NCBI GenBank assembly: GCA_050942895.1
Contig: JBMNOE010000012.1
Location: 4,441-68,440 of the forward strand
From: JBNRMR01 sp050942895
GTDB lineage: Bacteria; Bacillota; Clostridia; Christensenellales; UBA1750
DNA: 64,000 nucleotides
Reading direction: 5' to 3'
In this document: positions 51,897 through 62,418 of the stretch, in pieces
Layout: each line of letters opens with the position of its first letter
Position numbering within the stretch: the stretch's first letter is position 1
Made by a program: the position numbers and the translations under genes
Notes under the pieces: model-generated
The model's input: only the letters and a program-made list of their open reading frames with translations
Told to the model about the DNA's origin: nothing
Databases searched by the model: none

Positions 51897-53714
51897 TTAC
51901 CCTTTATCTTCTTCCGTGGCTTCAAACTCATGGGCTAAAATTTGCAGGGGCAGCGAAAATCTGGCCTTGTCCTTTCTGAACTGGGATACATATTCCGGAT
52001 TTTTGCTAAGCCTGTCCTCATCAAGATAACCATGGGCTTCGAAAGAGGGGCCTTTTATCTGTATAACGCAAACGGCGATGTTTGAACAGTGATCGGAAAC
52101 CCTTTCAAAATCCGACAGTAAATCTGAAAATATAAAGCCCTGCTCTATGGTGCAAAGGCCATGTTGAAGCCTTGTAATATGGCGCGACTTAAGCTCTCTG
52201 CCCAGCTCGTCGATGACCTGTTCCAGCGGCTCCACCTTTGCCGCCAAGTATCCATCATCATGCACAAAGGCCTCATTGGTGAAATGCAGTATTTCCTCCA
52301 AGGCGGAGCATATAACCGCCAGCTCGCTTTGCGCCGCCCTTGAAAAACTGATACCCTTGGCCTGCATCTCCCTTGCGGATGCCAGTATGTTAACCGCATG
52401 ATCGCCTATGCGCTCAAAGTCGCTGATTGTAAGCAGCATCTTTGATGTCTCGCGGCTGTCCTCGGCGGTCAACTCGCTGCTCAGCTTCACCAAGAAATTG
52501 CTCAGGCTGTCCTCATATCTATCCAGCCTGTCCTCGCTTTTCAAAATCAGCTCAGCCTTTTTTTCATCGTAGGCACTTATCATCTCAATGGATAAAAGCA
52601 GGGTTTCCTTTGCCAGAGCCGCCATTTTGTTGGCCGCCTTCCTGCACTCGGCGATTGAAAACGCAGACGACATCAAAAGGCTTTCATCTATTTGAGCTTC
52701 CTCCTCAGGCTCTGTTTGGGCCCCGCCTTCAGCCTTCTTCACGCGCAATTGCAAAAATCTTTCCAGAGGAACTTTCAGCAAAGTGAGCGAAGATAAAGTA
52801 ACGGCGGCTACCCCGCTATAGATAAGGGCCACCCCTGCAGGCCCTGCGCTCTCCCCTGCGGGCGGAAAGCCCAAAATAGCCCCCAGGCCGTAATAAAGGA
52901 CAAGGCATAAGGCTGCGCCGGTCATATTCGCCCAAAACTGAACCGCCGCAACCCCTGCCATGTTTTTTGCCTTGCGGCATGATCTCCTGCTTATTATCAG
53001 CGAGACAATGCCCACCCCCGCGCTCTGGCCGATAACAACCGGCACAATCGCGGAAAGGCTGATTGCACCCGTCATCGAAAGAGCCTGCAGCAGGGCAAGA
53101 GAAGCCGGAAGGCTCTGCAAAAGTCCTGCTGCCAGCGCACCCGCCAATATGCCCGCAAATGGGTTTTCCAAAAACCTTATAAGCCCCTCCAGAGCCGCCG
53201 ACCCCGCAAGGAGGCCGAGGGCGGATATCATCGTTTGCATTCCCTGAAACATGATGGCAAAGCCCAGCAAAACTCGCCCTTTGTACATCCTCTTCCCGGC
53301 ATTACCCATCACCAGCATGGCCACGCCCGCCACTGCGATCAGAGGCGTTATAAACTCCGGCTTTACCAAGCGTACAAGCGCATTTTCGCCGGGAATGCCA
53401 AAAAGGCTCAACAGCCATGCCAACGAGCCGGCCGCCAAATTCATGCCCATCACAACGCCGGCCGCCCGGCCAAAATCGATTATATCACAGCAAACCATAC
53501 CCGCCAGCATCGCCGTTGCCGATGTCGACGGCCGCAGCGCCATGGTCAACCCCAGCAGCGGCGCTGTATCCTTCAGCGGGTGGGGCGATCTGCTGCGAAG
53601 GTTTCGCTCCAGCCTGCTTCCCGACATCTTCTCCAGCGAGGATCTCACCACGTTCATACCGAAAAGGAAAAAAGCCATGCCGCCGGCCAGCGAAAGCAAA
53701 GAAAATATATCCAC
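51897..53714 (-). CDS. Na/Pi cotransporter-family protein with PhoU domain
   Basis: This is 605 residues from GTG 53714 (TTGGAGG 8 bases before). An in-frame GTG 24 bases earlier lacks a site. Residues 1-320 have about nine hydrophobic helices with the duplicated GLTMALRPSTSATAMLAGM and PASLALLQALSM. Residues 355-560 are two PhoU-like bundles (SDFERIGDHAVNILA, SDFERVSDHCSNIAV). It may transport phosphate or sense it. The opposite orientation to its neighbours suggests its own promoter. Confidence 0.88.
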   Translation of the reverse strand: MDIFSLLSLAGGMAFFLFGMNVVRSSLEKMSGSRLERNLRSRSPHPLKDTAPLLGLTMALRPSTSATAMLAGMVCCDIIDFGRAAGVVMGMNLAAGSLAWLLSLFGIPGENALVRLVKPEFITPLIAVAGVAMLVMGNAGKRMYKGRVLLGFAIMFQGMQTMISALGLLAGSAALEGLIRFLENPFAGILAGALAAGLLQSLPASLALLQALSMTGAISLSAIVPVVIGQSAGVGIVSLIISRRSCRKAKNMAGVAAVQFWANMTGAALCLVLYYGLGAILGFPPAGESAGPAGVALIYSGVAAVTLSSLTLLKVPLERFLQLRVKKAEGGAQTEPEEEAQIDESLLMSSAFSIAECRKAANKMAALAKETLLLSIEMISAYDEKKAELILKSEDRLDRYEDSLSNFLVKLSSELTAEDSRETSKMLLTISDFERIGDHAVNILASAREMQAKGISFSRAAQSELAVICSALEEILHFTNEAFVHDDGYLAAKVEPLEQVIDELGRELKSRHITRLQHGLCTIEQGFIFSDLLSDFERVSDHCSNIAVCVIQIKGPSFEAHGYLDEDRLSKNPEYVSQFRKDKARFSLPLQILAHEFEATEEDKG

Positions 53715-53940
53715 GATAATGCCTCCAAATGATTTCACTCATATCATAAGCCGTCCTTGTAAAGGTTGTGTAATGAAATGCGCCAATCTGCCATCATTAT
53801 GTGCAAAAGTCCGTAACAAAAAGCGGCGGGGTGAAATATTATGTATTGATATAGCCGCCAAGGCAAGGCCCGGCTTTTGCTTCGCCTTGCGCCGCCGGAC
53901 AGCAATTATTTGCAGCAATTATAATCAAGGAGATGCAGCC

Positions 53941-54783
53941 ATGCCAGAAAAAAACGAAATATTAAAACGTACATATTGGGAGACGCTGGGCAGCGGACTA
54001 AAAAGCGAAACCACCAGTGAAAAACGGCTAAAAACCCTCGGCGGCATGATGGGCACCCTGCCCGCCATGGATCGCTCGCAGGCAGTGTGCCCCGAGGGCT
54101 TTTTTCAGCATGTGATCCGCCAGGGGGAATCGCTGATCATAATCGCCCAGCGGTACAACATAAGCCTCACTGAATTGATGAGCTATAATCCCAACATCAA
54201 CCCCTACTTTTACACCACCGGACAGGTATTGTGCATTCCCGCCGCCGGCGCATCCACCTGCCCCAATGGCACCCTTTACGCCATCAGGGAAGGCGATACA
54301 CTCTACTCCATCGCGGGCCTTTACGGCACCACCGCCCAAGACCTGCAGGATGCCAACTCCTGGCTGGACCCGCTGAACATTATCCCTGGGCAGGTCATCT
54401 GCGTGCCGGGGGCCAGACCCAGCCAGACTTGCCCTGATGGCGAAGAACCATATGTGTTCAACGAGTCCGATAGCCTTGTGAGCGTTTTGCGCCAGAACAG
54501 CATCAGCTATGGAGCCCTTCAGGAGAGCAATCCCAATCTGAATTTGGCTGAACTTGCGCCGGGAACACTGCTGTGCATACCGCCTTCCGGCAGCCGAGGC
54601 GCATGCAACTGCACGCTGGAAGGCCTGGCATACCGCATGGGCAGCGATGAAAACCTCACCACGCTCGCCGATAGAATCGGCATCAGCGAAGAACTATTTG
54701 TGATCTCAAACCCGATGCTCACCCCGTCCGATTTTGTAAGCGGACAGATAGTCTGCATCCCCTTCGCCGTGGAAGATCAATAA
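53941..54783 (+). CDS. Protein with four LysM repeats
   Basis: This is 280 residues from ATG 53941, after AAGGAGATG. LysM-like units start at about residues 57, 110, 168 and 223, each ending in a CIP or CVP stretch (GQVLCIPAA, GQVICVPGA, GTLLCIPPS, GQIVCIPFA). There is no signal peptide. The protein resembles SafA-like spore-coat LysM proteins more than secreted hydrolases, but no coat motif settles this. A terminator follows. Confidence 0.8.
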   Translation: MPEKNEILKRTYWETLGSGLKSETTSEKRLKTLGGMMGTLPAMDRSQAVCPEGFFQHVIRQGESLIIIAQRYNISLTELMSYNPNINPYFYTTGQVLCIPAAGASTCPNGTLYAIREGDTLYSIAGLYGTTAQDLQDANSWLDPLNIIPGQVICVPGARPSQTCPDGEEPYVFNESDSLVSVLRQNSISYGALQESNPNLNLAELAPGTLLCIPPSGSRGACNCTLEGLAYRMGSDENLTTLADRIGISEELFVISNPMLTPSDFVSGQIVCIPFAVEDQ

Positions 54784-54838
54784 TTTTCAATTAATTTCTT
54801 CAGTCAATTCCTTCAATTTTTAATAATATGTTTGCGCA

Positions 54839-54878
54839 AAAGGCCGAGGTTTAACTTCCCCGGCCTTTCACTTTTTTA
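54839..54878 (+). terminator. Rho-independent terminator
   Basis: AAAGGCCGAGG and CCCCGGCCTTT form a stem of about ten pairs with a short loop, followed by CACTTTTTTACTTT. It ends the LysM gene. Confidence 0.7.
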
Positions 54879-54994
54879 CTTTCTGTCGGATTGCATTAAA
54901 AACTTGCTCCCCCGCGCCGCATATGTCATAATAAATTAGCTCCAGGGGATCGGAAGCATATCATAAGCTGCTTTCGAATCCAGCCGCGATAAAT

Positions 54995-55336
54995 ATGCAT
55001 AGCAAGGTTTCTGAAAGCTTGCAGGGGTTGGCTGCTTCATTTATGTATTGCAGATTTTGGGGAAAGGGATATGCCACCGAGGCCATGCGCGAAGCGCTCC
55101 GCTTTGCCTTTTTTGGAAACGGTGTATACCGGATCGAAGCGGGATGTCTTAAGGAAAACATCGCTTCTGAGCGCGTTATGCAAAAGTGCGGATTGATTAA
55201 GGAGGGCGAGTACAAGGAGTATTAGTGGCATTAAGGCAGGCTGAAAGACTGCGTTCTATATAGATTGCTTCGCTCGGAATGGCTTGAGAGCCGCCATGAC
55301 GATGCCGCGCAGAAGGAGGATCCTAACGATGGCTGA
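54995..55336 (+). pseudogene. GNAT acetyltransferase C-terminal remnant
   Basis: CRFWGKGYATEAMREALRFA and GVYRIEAGCLKENIASERVM are the second half of a RimJ-type GNAT, continuing LIKEGEYKEY-stop. After the TAG (55223-55225) the frame still reads WH-stop-GRLKDCVLYRLLRSEWL, the family end, so there are two stops near the end. The N-terminal half is missing. Confidence 0.7.
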
Positions 55337-55835
55337 GAAACGCATATATCTAATAGCGCAATTGGACAGGGCTTCTAACGAAAAGCTGGCCGGTATTTAC
55401 AGCAAGCTTCTTAAAATCGGCCTTATTGGAGAACAAACAAAGAAGATACCGTATCATTTCACGCTGGGCAGCTTTTCCTTTGAGGATGAAGCGCAGGTAT
55501 TGGAGCGTGCGCAATCCGTTTGCGGGAAGACAAAAGCCTTTGATATCAGCATAAGCCATATCGGCCTGTTTGCGCCAAAAGTCCTGTTTCTGGCGCCCTC
55601 GGTCAACACCGAGCTGCTCTGCCTGAAAAGCGATCTTATCCCGGGCGAGCGCCTTCGCGGCTGCCATAATTGGGTCGCCCACGCCACCATTCTCATCGAC
55701 ACCCCCGTCAACATACAAAAAGCCCTTTCCGTTGTTTCCCAGTCTTTTACGCCCTTTGCCGCCAAGGTGGAAAGCGTCGGCGTGCTTGAGCTTCCTCCTC
55801 TGAAATATATTGCCGAATATAGTTTATCCACTTAA
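55329..55835 (+). CDS. 2H phosphoesterase (2'-5' RNA ligase-like)
   Basis: This is 168 residues from the ATG after AAGGAGG. The two His-x-Thr motifs are YHFTLGSF near 39-46 and AHATILID near 117-124, spaced as in the 2H superfamily of cyclic phosphodiesterases and 2'-5' RNA ligases. It starts within the last bases of the GNAT remnant, so it may be newly exposed to its promoter. Confidence 0.85.
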   Translation: MAEKRIYLIAQLDRASNEKLAGIYSKLLKIGLIGEQTKKIPYHFTLGSFSFEDEAQVLERAQSVCGKTKAFDISISHIGLFAPKVLFLAPSVNTELLCLKSDLIPGERLRGCHNWVAHATILIDTPVNIQKALSVVSQSFTPFAAKVESVGVLELPPLKYIAEYSLST

Positions 55836-55850
55836 CTTCTGTTGCTTTGC

Positions 55851-58800
55851 TTAAATAAAGCTCTTCCGCCAGAGCACATAGTCCAGCATCTGCTTCGTGA
55901 AGCCCGCCATTCCAAGGGCTTTTTCCGCTTTTTCAGAATATGTCTTGACGGTTATCCTGTCCGTATCGGGGAATATCCTTTTCTGCTGGAAAGCAAGTGC
56001 GAACTCCTTAAGCGCTTCTTCCATTACCTTTGGGTCATAGCAAAGCTCCCTGAAAACCGAGCCCTGCCTTTCCATCACCGCCACGGGAGCGCCCTCTTTT
56101 ATCGCCACCGATGTTGACGGCAGGCAGATGAAGCTCTTTCCCTCTGAATGGGGAATGATCCTCCCCCAGGGCTGGAAGGGATCCGCCGCCGACAGCCAGA
56201 TAAGCTCCTCCCGGGGGCGCTCCAGAGCCAAAACAACGCCGTCATAATCCTGCGCGCGTATGAACTGCGCCCCCGAAAGGCCCTTTACAAAATAACCCCT
56301 GCGAACTCTGCCTGTATATTCCCATCTGCGAAGTATTTCCAAGGCCGACGGCCAGCGAAGCTCGCCGCAGCTTTCCCTGCATAAAATGCCATATCGTTCA
56401 AACGCTCTTTCGATTTCATCCTCCTGGTTTTCAGGCAGGAGGGGGCGGCAAAGCTCCCAGCGCCCGGCCATGGCGGCCATGACCCGTGAGCGCGCCCGCG
56501 CTCTGGGCGTGTGAAGCTTCAGCTTTTCCTTCATAAGGAGCTGGCGCACGGGCTGAAAGCTGTCGGCATGGGCGATGCCTTTTTCCGCCAGGGAAAGCAA
56601 TGCATCAAGGGGCGGTCTGCCCGAAATGGAATAGCTCAAAGACTGTGCAAAGCTGGCTCCCCTTTGCCCAAGAGCATCTGCGATGGCTTTTTCATCGCCG
56701 GAAAGCCCCTCCGCCCCCGGCGGGATCAACGCCCAGTCAATTTGCCCCTGGCTGTGAAAGCTTACTGTGGCCTTCTCGCCGGGGTTTATCCACCAGAATA
56801 TTTCACCTCGGGACAATAGCTCATCCAGCATGGCAGGACGGTAACCCGAAACCCTTGCCGGCAACACGAAGCTTTCCCACCAATCAAGGGGCAGGGGCAT
56901 ATCCAGCAAGGATTGCACCGCCTGGGAAAGCTGATCGGAAGCGCCGCCTGCAAACTGCGCCCTGCCGCAGATAAATGCCGCAAAGCGCTCCGGCGGCTGC
57001 GTCTTTGCCTGCTGTCTTCTAAAGAAAACCGTCTCCCTTTGCGCCTTCCCATATAGCTGCGCGTGGTAATAAAGCCCCTGCGGCTCATGGAAAACCGCCT
57101 CTGCGCTTTTGGCAAGGCCCAAAAGTACAGCTTCGCAGATATCCTCAGGCAGAAAATATCTTTCGGAAAGAGAGCCTTTGTCCTGAGGCCCCCGATATCG
57201 CAGGCAGCGCCTTATTATACGGACAAGGGCGTCCTTTCCGCCCGAAAGCGCATCGCCATATTGCTCCTCCTGCTCTTTGCAGATCCAAAGGCCCGGCTCA
57301 ATATAGACAAGCCTGCTTTGCTGTGCAAGATCCTCAAACCATTCATGGGGCGCGTCAATTTCCCCCGCAACCATGTCTCCCTCGGCCATCAGCAGCGAAT
57401 GCAGCCTCGCCATGTCCTTCGGTGTGATCCTTCTCTCGCTTACCATTTCAAGCTGCTCTTTTCCGGGGGCGATCATCTCCATATTTTCAAGGTCCATATC
57501 AACCGCCCGGTGAACATTGGAAGTGGTGGGGTAAAAGTCATATATCATGAACATCTCCACCTGCCGCCTGAGGGTCAATGACATGGGCGAGGGCTCCGGC
57601 AGGCTCATCTCCCGCACCCGTATTTTGCCGGAGCGGATATCCCAAAGCACTTCCTCTATTGCGGGGATATCCCAATAATCCTCCAGACACTCACGCCTGG
57701 TTTCCTCCATCAGCGGATGATCCCTTTGCATCACGGCGTTGTCAAGGGCCTGAGCTCCCCGAAGTCTTTGCACCCAAAGGGGCTGCCGACCGCCTTTTCG
57801 GGCGCCCATCATAAGCGCCCTTGCGGCATTATAGCGAAATGCCATGTTAAACAGCGGCGAAGAAGGCAGGAGAGCCTCAAGGAGTACCCTTGCGCTCTGA
57901 GGGCTTAAGCCCTTCAAAAGACCGAAGGGAAGCCGTCCTTCGCTGCCGTATGGGTATAGCAATATGCCGTCGTCATCCTCGAAGCAGTATACATCCATGC
58001 CCGTGGCTCTTTTTGCCGCCTCCTGCAGGAGCATCGACAGCCCGGCGTTCACCCTCCTGCCGAATATGGAGTGGATCATCATCTGGCTGCTTCCGGTGTG
58101 GTCTGTGAAATGCTCTATAAGTATTGTTTTATCATCGTACATGCAGCCTGCCGCCGATATCTGCCTTTCGACGAAGCGTCGGGCGTTTTCCGCTGCGTAA
58201 TCGTCCATCCGCATGGCCTTAAGGCCGCCCTTCAAATCCCCCGCTTCAGATGCCTGCATCAACCCCCGCATATATTTACCGAAGGTAAGGCCGGTCTGAT
58301 AGCTGCGGCCCATTGAATCACCCCTCCAAAAGGGTGGACGCGCCCCTGCGGGGTCGGTCTGGACAACGGTTACGCTATCCCGGTTTATCTGTGTTATCCT
58401 CCATGCAAAAGCGCCAAGAAGGAACTTGTCCCCCACGCGGGATTCGTACACGAACTCCTCGTCCAGCTCCCCCAGCCTTGTGCCGTCCAGAAGGCGCACA
58501 GCGTACCAGCCGCGATCCGGTATGGTTCCCCCGGCAGAAACTGCCAGCATACGGCTGTAATTGTCGCCTGCAACGCTTCCGCTTATTCTGTCGTACAGAA
58601 CCCGCGGCCTGACGGGGTGATCAAGCTCGTGCTCGTAGTCCCCCGCCAACATCCTAAGGACTGCCTCCACCTCTTTTTTTGTAATATCCATAAAATTATA
58701 GGCGTGGTGGGCCGTTCGTAATATCCCGTCCACCGTAAGAGGCTCAACCGCCGCCATCGACACTATGTGCTGGGCAAGAACATCCAAGCACTTCATCGGC

Positions 58801-59993
58801 GGGCGGGAACGCTCCATGCCTCCTTCAAGGGCCGCCGCTGCTGTCATCCCGCAGAAAAGGCCCTCGCCTGCCGTCCTTGGAAACATGGCCATAAAGCTGG
58901 TCTTTCCCGGGCTGTGGCCCGCCCTTCCCAGCCTTTGCATGGCCGAGGAAACCGCAGACGGGAACCCCACCTGCACCACCAGGTCGATTTCGCCCACGTC
59001 GATGCCCAGCTCCATGGAGGAGGTGGCGCACATCACCCGCAGTTGGCCGCTTTTTAGCTGCTGTTCGGCCTCCAGCCGCTGCTCTTTCGACACGCAGCCA
59101 TGGTGGGTTCTGGCGAAGTTCTCCCCCGCCAGCGAATTTATCAGATGGGCCAGCCTTTCCGCCTGCTGCCTTCCCTCAGCAAATACCAGAACCGTCCTTG
59201 CGCTCAGGCATTTTTCCACAATGCAGCGGGCGATCTCCGGCCAGATTGTGCCCTCGGGCAATGTCCGCATGTCCTCCAGAGGGCTTTCAACGCTGATGCG
59301 GGCGTTCTTTTTTATATTCGGAGCGATTATCTGCGCCCGCTTACCAGGTGAAAAATATTCCGCCGCCGTTTCAAGGGGGTCTATCGTGGCCGAAAGGCCG
59401 ATTCGCTGGGGCTTTCTCCCGCTGCTCTTTTGACATATCTCATCCAAACGAGCCAGCGAGAGCATCAGATGGGCGCCCCTCTTTGAGTTTATCACCGCGT
59501 GCAGCTCGTCCAATATCACTGCCTGAGCGCGGGAAAGCATCTGCCTGCCCCTTTGGCTCGTAAGCAAAAGATAGAGGGATTCAGGCGTTGTTATCAATAT
59601 ATGGGGCGGATTTTTCAGCATCTTCTGGCGCTCATAGGCGGTGGTGTCGCCGCTGCGCACGCCCACTCTTATCTCCTCGCCATCGCAGGCAATGCCCTCC
59701 AAGGGCCTGCGCAGGTTTTCGCGGATGTCGTTTCCCAGGGCCTTAAGGGGGGATATATATATCAGGTAGGTCCTGCTTTCAAGGCTGCCTTCCTCCGCCA
59801 GCTTTTTCAGCCTGTCGATGAATATTAAAAAAGCAGCGAGGGTTTTTCCCGTGCCCGTCGGCGCACTTATAAGCACATCCTCCCCCGAATGGATGGCCGG
59901 CCAACCCTCCTCCTGAACGGAAGTGGGCCTTCCAACCTTCTCCTCAAACCATTTTGCCGTATTTCTTTGAAACAGCCCAAGCGCAGCGTTCAT
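55851..59993 (-). CDS. Lhr-family superfamily 2 helicase
   Basis: This is 1380 residues, full length for the long Lhr helicases. It has the motifs SAPTGTGKTLAAF near 37-49, TPESLYLLLTSQRG, VILDELHAV, and in the second RecA domain MCATSSMELGIDVGEIDLVV and QRLGRAGHSPGK. The DEAD/H core (1-430) is followed by the winged-helix and Lhr-specific domains. Lhr unwinds RNA-DNA hybrids in repair. It is the longest gene in the window. Confidence 0.92.
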   Translation of the reverse strand: MNAALGLFQRNTAKWFEEKVGRPTSVQEEGWPAIHSGEDVLISAPTGTGKTLAAFLIFIDRLKKLAEEGSLESRTYLIYISPLKALGNDIRENLRRPLEGIACDGEEIRVGVRSGDTTAYERQKMLKNPPHILITTPESLYLLLTSQRGRQMLSRAQAVILDELHAVINSKRGAHLMLSLARLDEICQKSSGRKPQRIGLSATIDPLETAAEYFSPGKRAQIIAPNIKKNARISVESPLEDMRTLPEGTIWPEIARCIVEKCLSARTVLVFAEGRQQAERLAHLINSLAGENFARTHHGCVSKEQRLEAEQQLKSGQLRVMCATSSMELGIDVGEIDLVVQVGFPSAVSSAMQRLGRAGHSPGKTSFMAMFPRTAGEGLFCGMTAAAALEGGMERSRPPMKCLDVLAQHIVSMAAVEPLTVDGILRTAHHAYNFMDITKKEVEAVLRMLAGDYEHELDHPVRPRVLYDRISGSVAGDNYSRMLAVSAGGTIPDRGWYAVRLLDGTRLGELDEEFVYESRVGDKFLLGAFAWRITQINRDSVTVVQTDPAGARPPFWRGDSMGRSYQTGLTFGKYMRGLMQASEAGDLKGGLKAMRMDDYAAENARRFVERQISAAGCMYDDKTILIEHFTDHTGSSQMMIHSIFGRRVNAGLSMLLQEAAKRATGMDVYCFEDDDGILLYPYGSEGRLPFGLLKGLSPQSARVLLEALLPSSPLFNMAFRYNAARALMMGARKGGRQPLWVQRLRGAQALDNAVMQRDHPLMEETRRECLEDYWDIPAIEEVLWDIRSGKIRVREMSLPEPSPMSLTLRRQVEMFMIYDFYPTTSNVHRAVDMDLENMEMIAPGKEQLEMVSERRITPKDMARLHSLLMAEGDMVAGEIDAPHEWFEDLAQQSRLVYIEPGLWICKEQEEQYGDALSGGKDALVRIIRRCLRYRGPQDKGSLSERYFLPEDICEAVLLGLAKSAEAVFHEPQGLYYHAQLYGKAQRETVFFRRQQAKTQPPERFAAFICGRAQFAGGASDQLSQAVQSLLDMPLPLDWWESFVLPARVSGYRPAMLDELLSRGEIFWWINPGEKATVSFHSQGQIDWALIPPGAEGLSGDEKAIADALGQRGASFAQSLSYSISGRPPLDALLSLAEKGIAHADSFQPVRQLLMKEKLKLHTPRARARSRVMAAMAGRWELCRPLLPENQEDEIERAFERYGILCRESCGELRWPSALEILRRWEYTGRVRRGYFVKGLSGAQFIRAQDYDGVVLALERPREELIWLSAADPFQPWGRIIPHSEGKSFICLPSTSVAIKEGAPVAVMERQGSVFRELCYDPKVMEEALKEFALAFQQKRIFPDTDRITVKTYSEKAEKALGMAGFTKQMLDYVLWRKSFI

Positions 59994-60142
59994 TTTCAGC
60001 TCTCCAATAAATAATAGATGGTTTTATTATATCCGAATGCCTGTTCGTTTTCAATCATCTGAAAAAAATGATGTGCTAATGTTGCTTGCCGGCCTTAAAA
60101 ATGTTAACATAGCTTATATAAAACAAACATGGAGGTAAAGGA

Positions 60143-61009
60143 ATGAGATTCGGCTGTTGCTTGCCGGGAGCCTCGTTTGTGCCACAGATAAGCGGCGCTA
60201 ATGCTCAAAGAAGCGGCGATGAAATTAGCAGGGTGGAGGAGCTTAAGCGCGGCGTTGATAGCCTTAGGAATGCCGGCTGCGACTTCATCGAGATGAGCGT
60301 TCTGTCGGTTGTGGATCTTACCAACGATGAGTTTTCCCGGTTTCGCGCCTATCTGAAGGAAAACGAGATTGAAATAGAGGTCTTTTGCAGCTTTGTGCCC
60401 CCCAGCATAAGGCTGATCGGCGATGATATCGACCGTTCGCTCATCATGCGCTACATCCAAAAGGCTCTTTCCCGCTGCGCTGCCTGCGGTGCTAAGGTGA
60501 TAGTTTTCGGCAGCGGCGGCGCCCGAACCCGCCCTGAGGGCTTCCCAAAGGAGCAGGCCGACCGCCAGTTGCTGGAATTCCTGCGCATGTGCAATGATTG
60601 CTCCGGCGCGATGGGTCTGCTGGTGAAAATCGCCATAGAGCCGCTGAACCCCGCCGAAGCCAACATGGTAACGGGCATTGGCGAGGGCTATGAGCTCTGG
60701 AAAAAAGCGGATGCTGCAGGCTGCAGGTATATCGGCCTTTTGGCAGACTCCTACCATATGCATGTGTGCAAGGATGAAATCGGCGATCTTAAGGAGATGG
60801 CAAAGGCCCTGATACACATCCACATAGCCGATGCCGACCGAAAACTTCCCGGCAAGGCTGAAAATGGCTTCGATTTTGCCGCCTTTTTCAAAGCCCTGAA
60901 GGAAAGCGGCTATTCGGGAAGAATATCCGCAGAATGCCCCATGGACGACCTTCAGTCGGACGCAAAATACTGTGTGGACTTCGCCCGCGGCATTTGGGAG
61001 CAGGCGTAG
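60143..61009 (+). CDS. Sugar phosphate isomerase/epimerase-like TIM barrel
   Basis: This is 288 residues, xylose-isomerase-like barrel. Metal-ligand candidates are in VLVKIAIEPLNPAEANM (Glu), GLLADSYHMHVC (Asp, His), IHIHIADADR (His, Asp) and GRISAECPM (Glu), the usual order. It may epimerise a ketose or degrade an inositol-type sugar. The ATG follows GGAGGTAA. The next two genes probably share its pathway. Confidence 0.82.
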   Translation: MRFGCCLPGASFVPQISGANAQRSGDEISRVEELKRGVDSLRNAGCDFIEMSVLSVVDLTNDEFSRFRAYLKENEIEIEVFCSFVPPSIRLIGDDIDRSLIMRYIQKALSRCAACGAKVIVFGSGGARTRPEGFPKEQADRQLLEFLRMCNDCSGAMGLLVKIAIEPLNPAEANMVTGIGEGYELWKKADAAGCRYIGLLADSYHMHVCKDEIGDLKEMAKALIHIHIADADRKLPGKAENGFDFAAFFKALKESGYSGRISAECPMDDLQSDAKYCVDFARGIWEQA

Positions 61010-61078
61010 GCTTTGCAGCAACTATTATAAAAAAATAAAAAATACGGCATATTTTTATACAGCTAAGGAGGAACAAAC

Positions 61079-62329
61079 ATGTATCAGCTATTTTCGGGCA
61101 ACTATGACCGGAGCTTCTGCCCGGTAAGCTTCACTATTCCCAAGGCGCAGCTTCCGGGGGAAAGCGTGGCCGTTCAGCTTGAGGACGGAAAGAAGATCCC
61201 CGCTGCAATAAGTGTTCGGGGGGATGAAGCCACCGTCACATTCGTGCTGGACTATCTGCTCAAGGGTGAGGAGATCAAGTTTGATCTTATCAGCGAAGGG
61301 GAGCGCAGCGGAGTAATCAACGCCGATCTCACAGAAAGTTCCGTCGAGATCACCAAGGGGGATTATTTCGTCACCCGCTATTACTTCGGCAAGGATCTTG
61401 CCAAGCCCTACATGGGCCCCTTTAAGGAGAAGTACGGCAAGCAGGTGACCAGGCTTAACTTTGAGATCAAGGAGCATCCCCATCACAGGAGCCTTTGGTT
61501 CTCCCACGGCGCGGTCAACGGCGTGGACACGTGGAACGAGCCCGCCGGAAAGCATGGTTTCATACTGAACAACTCAATTGAAGGCCTGGAATCCAATGGG
61601 GTTTACTGCGAGTTTACCGCAAATAACACATGGACCGACTTTAACAAAAGCCCCCTTTGCGATGACGTAACCAAGATAAGAATATATAGCACCCCCGAGC
61701 AGCTTCTGATAATCGACACCGATCTTACCCTCAGTGCAAATTACGGCGACGTGACACTGGGCAAGACGAAAGAGGCCGGCCCGATAGCCGTTCGCATGAA
61801 CGATGAGCTGGTCGTCGGAAGGACCGGCAAGTTCGTCACCCCCACAGGCGTCAACGAGGACGAGATCTGGATGAAGCGGGCCCCCTGGTGCGATTACTGC
61901 GGCGTGGCCGAGGGCCATAGCTGCGGCATCACCATAATGGACAACCCCGAAAACGAGGGCTATCCCACCTACTGGCATGCCCGCAACTACGGCTTGATGG
62001 CGCCCAACAACAGCTTCATTCCCGAGGAGAAGGTCATCAAAAACGGCGAAAGCGCCAACTGGAAGTTCCGTGTGATGGTTCACAACGGCGACACCGAGTC
62101 CGCCAGAGTGGCTGACCACTATGCAAACTACATCGCCATGCCCCTGGTGGTAAACCGTGAAGAGGATGGCCGTAAGGTCATATGGCCCGTGGACCCGGAA
62201 AGAGCCGTCATCCCCTTTAAGCTTCCCGAGGATTTGACCGGTTGGCCGGAAATTCCCAAGTGGAAGAAGGATATGCCTGCGTTCATGAAGTGGGTGCGTG
62301 AAAACGATAAACTTCCCAAGAGAGGTTAG
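61079..62329 (+). CDS. PmoA-family (DUF6807-type) sugar-related protein
   Basis: This is 416 residues. FEIKEHPHHRSLWFSHGAVN near 128-147 is the signature of the family, named after a methane-monooxygenase-like fragment, whose members lie in sugar-degradation clusters. No membrane segment or signal is present. The function is unproven. It follows AAGGAGGAAC and lies 70 bases after the isomerase. Confidence 0.78.
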   Translation: MYQLFSGNYDRSFCPVSFTIPKAQLPGESVAVQLEDGKKIPAAISVRGDEATVTFVLDYLLKGEEIKFDLISEGERSGVINADLTESSVEITKGDYFVTRYYFGKDLAKPYMGPFKEKYGKQVTRLNFEIKEHPHHRSLWFSHGAVNGVDTWNEPAGKHGFILNNSIEGLESNGVYCEFTANNTWTDFNKSPLCDDVTKIRIYSTPEQLLIIDTDLTLSANYGDVTLGKTKEAGPIAVRMNDELVVGRTGKFVTPTGVNEDEIWMKRAPWCDYCGVAEGHSCGITIMDNPENEGYPTYWHARNYGLMAPNNSFIPEEKVIKNGESANWKFRVMVHNGDTESARVADHYANYIAMPLVVNREEDGRKVIWPVDPERAVIPFKLPEDLTGWPEIPKWKKDMPAFMKWVRENDKLPKRG

Positions 62330-62418
62330 TATTTTTTAGCAAAAAGAAATAGAACAAAAGGAGCGTCCTTCTCGGGGCGCTCCGAAATCGTAAATAAGAG
62401 AGTGGGAAAGGACAAAAA

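Noticed and set aside
60104..61021. 305-codon open frame opposite the sugar isomerase
   Set aside because: It covers the isomerase exactly and lacks a ribosome site or recognisable domain.
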